A DNA stretch of 5,011 nt, taken from Bordetella parapertussis. Lineage in GTDB: Bacteria > Pseudomonadota > Gammaproteobacteria > Burkholderiales > Burkholderiaceae_C. The stretch covers positions 1 to 5,011 of the forward strand of contig CAMDCZ010000082.1 in assembly GCA_945890735.1 (NCBI GenBank), read 5' to 3'. Position 1 is the stretch's first letter. Each line of letters starts with the position of its first letter. Below the pieces are notes generated by a model. It saw only the letters and a list, made by a program, of their open reading frames with translations, ran no database searches and was not told the DNA's origin. Both the position numbers and the translations under genes were made by a program. Positions 3,652 to 5,011 of this stretch are shown here, one piece after another.

Positions 3652-5011
3652 ATGCAAACATACCCGCCATCCTGAAAACCCTCCTCGCCATCCCCCACAC
3701 CACCGCCGCGTGGGGCCGCAAACGCAGCGCCAAGTGGGCGCACTTGCTCGCGGCATTCAAGGGTCAATCGGTCATCCATCTCGAAGATGGGTTCCTGCGC
3801 TCATACCAACCCGGCGCAGCACAACCCGCCTTGTCCTTGGTGCTGGACCATGAAGGCGTGCATTACGACTGCACCCGTCCCAGCCACCTCGAAACCTTGC
3901 TCAACAGCTCTCGGGTGCTGCCCGCGCAAGACCAGGCTTTACACAGCCTGTTGCAACACCAACTCAGCAAGTACAACCACGCGCCGCCCTTGGCAGCGGG
4001 TTTGCTGCGCCAACACCACGCACAGCAGCGTGAACACACTGCGGGCCATCAACCCAGCGCCAAAGAGCCGCCTTGCCAAGCCGTGTTAGTGGTGGACCAA
4101 ACCTTTGGCGACCTGAGCGTGGTCTATGGCGCGGCCAACGCGCAGACGTTTCAAGCGATGTTGCAAGCCGCCTTGGACGAGCACCCCGACGCCACCATCT
4201 TCCTCAAGACCCATCCGGAAACCAGCGCGGGCAGCAAACGCGGCTACCTCACCCATGTGCCGCCGCACCCTCGCGTGGTGATGCTGCGCGACTTGGTCAA
4301 CCCCCTGCAACTGCTGGCCCACATGGACCGGGTGTATGTGGTCAGTTCCACCTTGGGCTTTGAAGCCTTGTTGATGGACAAACCGGTGGTGTGTTTCGGG
4401 TTGCCTTGGTACGCAGGCTGGGGCGCCACCGATGACCGTTGCCCATCTTCACCTGCGGCACACCGACGCACCCGAACCCGCAGCGTGCCCGAGTTGTTTG
4501 CCGCAGCCTATGTGCACTATGCGCGTTACATCAATCCCATCACCCACCAGCTGGGTGACATCACAGACGTGCTGCCGTGGCTGGCTTTGCAACAACAAAC
4601 GGCGCGTGCTTGGCATGGTCCACAACTGAACCAACGCTTGGTGTTTCACGGTTTGCGTGGTTGGAAGCAAGCGCACATGCGTTCGTTTTTTGGATTGCAC
4701 CCCACGCTGCTGGCGTTTGATGCGCCACTGCAAGACGGAGACCAAGCGCTGGTGTGGGGCCATGAATCCAGCACGGCAAATGCATCCCTCCAAGCCCTCT
4801 CTAACTGTTGGCGGGTGGAAGACGGCTTCGTGCGATCGGTGGGTTTGGGCTCGGACTTGATACCACCCATGTCTTTGGTATTGGACAAGCGAGGGCTGTA
4901 CTTCGACCCGACCCGTGCCAGCGACCTCGAGCACGGCTTGCAACACCACACTTGCACGCAAGGTGAGTTGCAAGAGGCGCAACAGGTGAGGGCGTTCATC
5001 GTGCAACACGG
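3633..5011 (+). CDS. kpsC: Capsule beta-Kdo transferase KpsC (3' end beyond window)
   Basis: KpsC is a cytoplasmic or inner-membrane-associated enzyme that extends the poly-Kdo linker on lyso-phosphatidylglycerol, to which group 2 capsules are attached. It has two tandem Kdo transferase domains. Domain 1 shows LEDGFLRS (50-57), LSKYN, VVDQTFGDLSVVYG (from about 153), KTHPE (192-196), SSTLGFEALL (from 238) and FGLPWYAGWG (255-264). Domain 2 begins near residue 333 and repeats the motif as VEDGFVRSVGLGSDL (395-409) and SLVLDKRGLYFD. No stop interrupts the 459 visible codons; E. coli KpsC has about 675 residues. An in-frame TGA at 3627-3629 bars upstream extension, so ATG 3633 is the only ATG before the homology, yet no Shine-Dalgarno is visible. 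The first eight or nine residues (MINYDVNAN) look unlike family N-termini, so the 5' end may be replaced or trimmed beside the DUF433 operon. Confidence 0.9.
   Translation, partial: MINYDVNANIPAILKTLLAIPHTTAAWGRKRSAKWAHLLAAFKGQSVIHLEDGFLRSYQPGAAQPALSLVLDHEGVHYDCTRPSHLETLLNSSRVLPAQDQALHSLLQHQLSKYNHAPPLAAGLLRQHHAQQREHTAGHQPSAKEPPCQAVLVVDQTFGDLSVVYGAANAQTFQAMLQAALDEHPDATIFLKTHPETSAGSKRGYLTHVPPHPRVVMLRDLVNPLQLLAHMDRVYVVSSTLGFEALLMDKPVVCFGLPWYAGWGATDDRCPSSPAAHRRTRTRSVPELFAAAYVHYARYINPITHQLGDITDVLPWLALQQQTARAWHGPQLNQRLVFHGLRGWKQAHMRSFFGLHPTLLAFDAPLQDGDQALVWGHESSTANASLQALSNCWRVEDGFVRSVGLGSDLIPPMSLVLDKRGLYFDPTRASDLEHGLQHHTCTQGELQEAQQVRAFIVQH

Noticed and set aside
2998..3660. Flanking direct repeats for the DUF433/DUF5615 pair like those around dinJ/yafQ
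   Set aside because: Comparison of 2998-3021 with 3594-3660 showed no shared stretch long enough to matter.
3594..3779. Longer N-terminus for the DUF433 protein
   Set aside because: The extra residues come from antisense kpsC sequence. The AGGAG eight bases before the ATG at 3593 and the family N-terminus fix the shorter form.
4449..5009. Open frame of 186 codons on the minus strand
   Set aside because: It lies wholly within kpsC on the opposite strand, has no recognisable motif or ribosome binding site, and is explained by GC-rich codon structure.
1..5011. CRISPR array, tRNA or rRNA genes
   Set aside because: No regularly spaced repeats, tRNA-like cloverleaf or rRNA-like sequence was seen.

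Overview
The window looks like part of a capsular (group 2, ABC-transporter type) polysaccharide locus in a Gram-negative bacterium. Codon habits in the kpsC and galE parts (many CCC, TTG, GCC and GGC codons) and the protein similarities suggest a betaproteobacterium, probably Burkholderiales. The genus cannot be fixed from the sequence. Composition is patchy: the kpsC and galE segments are GC-rich, while the IS30 end, the start of the glycosyltransferase gene and the second toxin-antitoxin pair are visibly more AT-rich. The locus has been cut and patched repeatedly.

Layout, left to right on the + strand: (1) the last 66 codons of an IS30-family transposase and the presumed right end of that element, 1 to about 208. 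(2) A family 2 glycosyltransferase gene, 236-1645, starting about 30 bp past the IS end. (3) A decayed 3' part of galE (UDP-glucose 4-epimerase), about 1722-2307. It carries a stop at the catalytic serine position, an internal deletion of about 24-25 codons, a one-base frameshift and an early stop. (4) A dinJ/yafQ type II toxin-antitoxin pair, 2388-2932, with its own promoter and palindromic operator. (5) A second, displaced copy of the last 20 codons plus stop of galE, 2935-2997, just after the toxin stop codon. (6) On the minus strand, a DUF433 antitoxin / DUF5615 PIN-like toxin pair, 3022-3593, convergent with the first pair. (7) On the + strand, kpsC, the dual-domain beta-Kdo transferase of capsule lipid-linker synthesis, from about 3633 and running off the window.

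How the genes fit together: the glycosyltransferase, galE (sugar-nucleotide supply) and kpsC (poly-Kdo linker on phosphatidylglycerol) are functions expected of one capsule gene cluster. Two unrelated toxin-antitoxin modules now sit tail to tail between the galE remnant and kpsC. The first is bracketed by a direct repeat of the galE 3' end (34 bp identical, about 63 bp in all). This looks like a small cassette that entered at the 3' end of galE and regenerated that end. That direct repeat is the most unusual structure in the window. The second pair ends so close to kpsC (39 bp between divergent start codons) that it may have replaced the native kpsC promoter and ribosome binding site.
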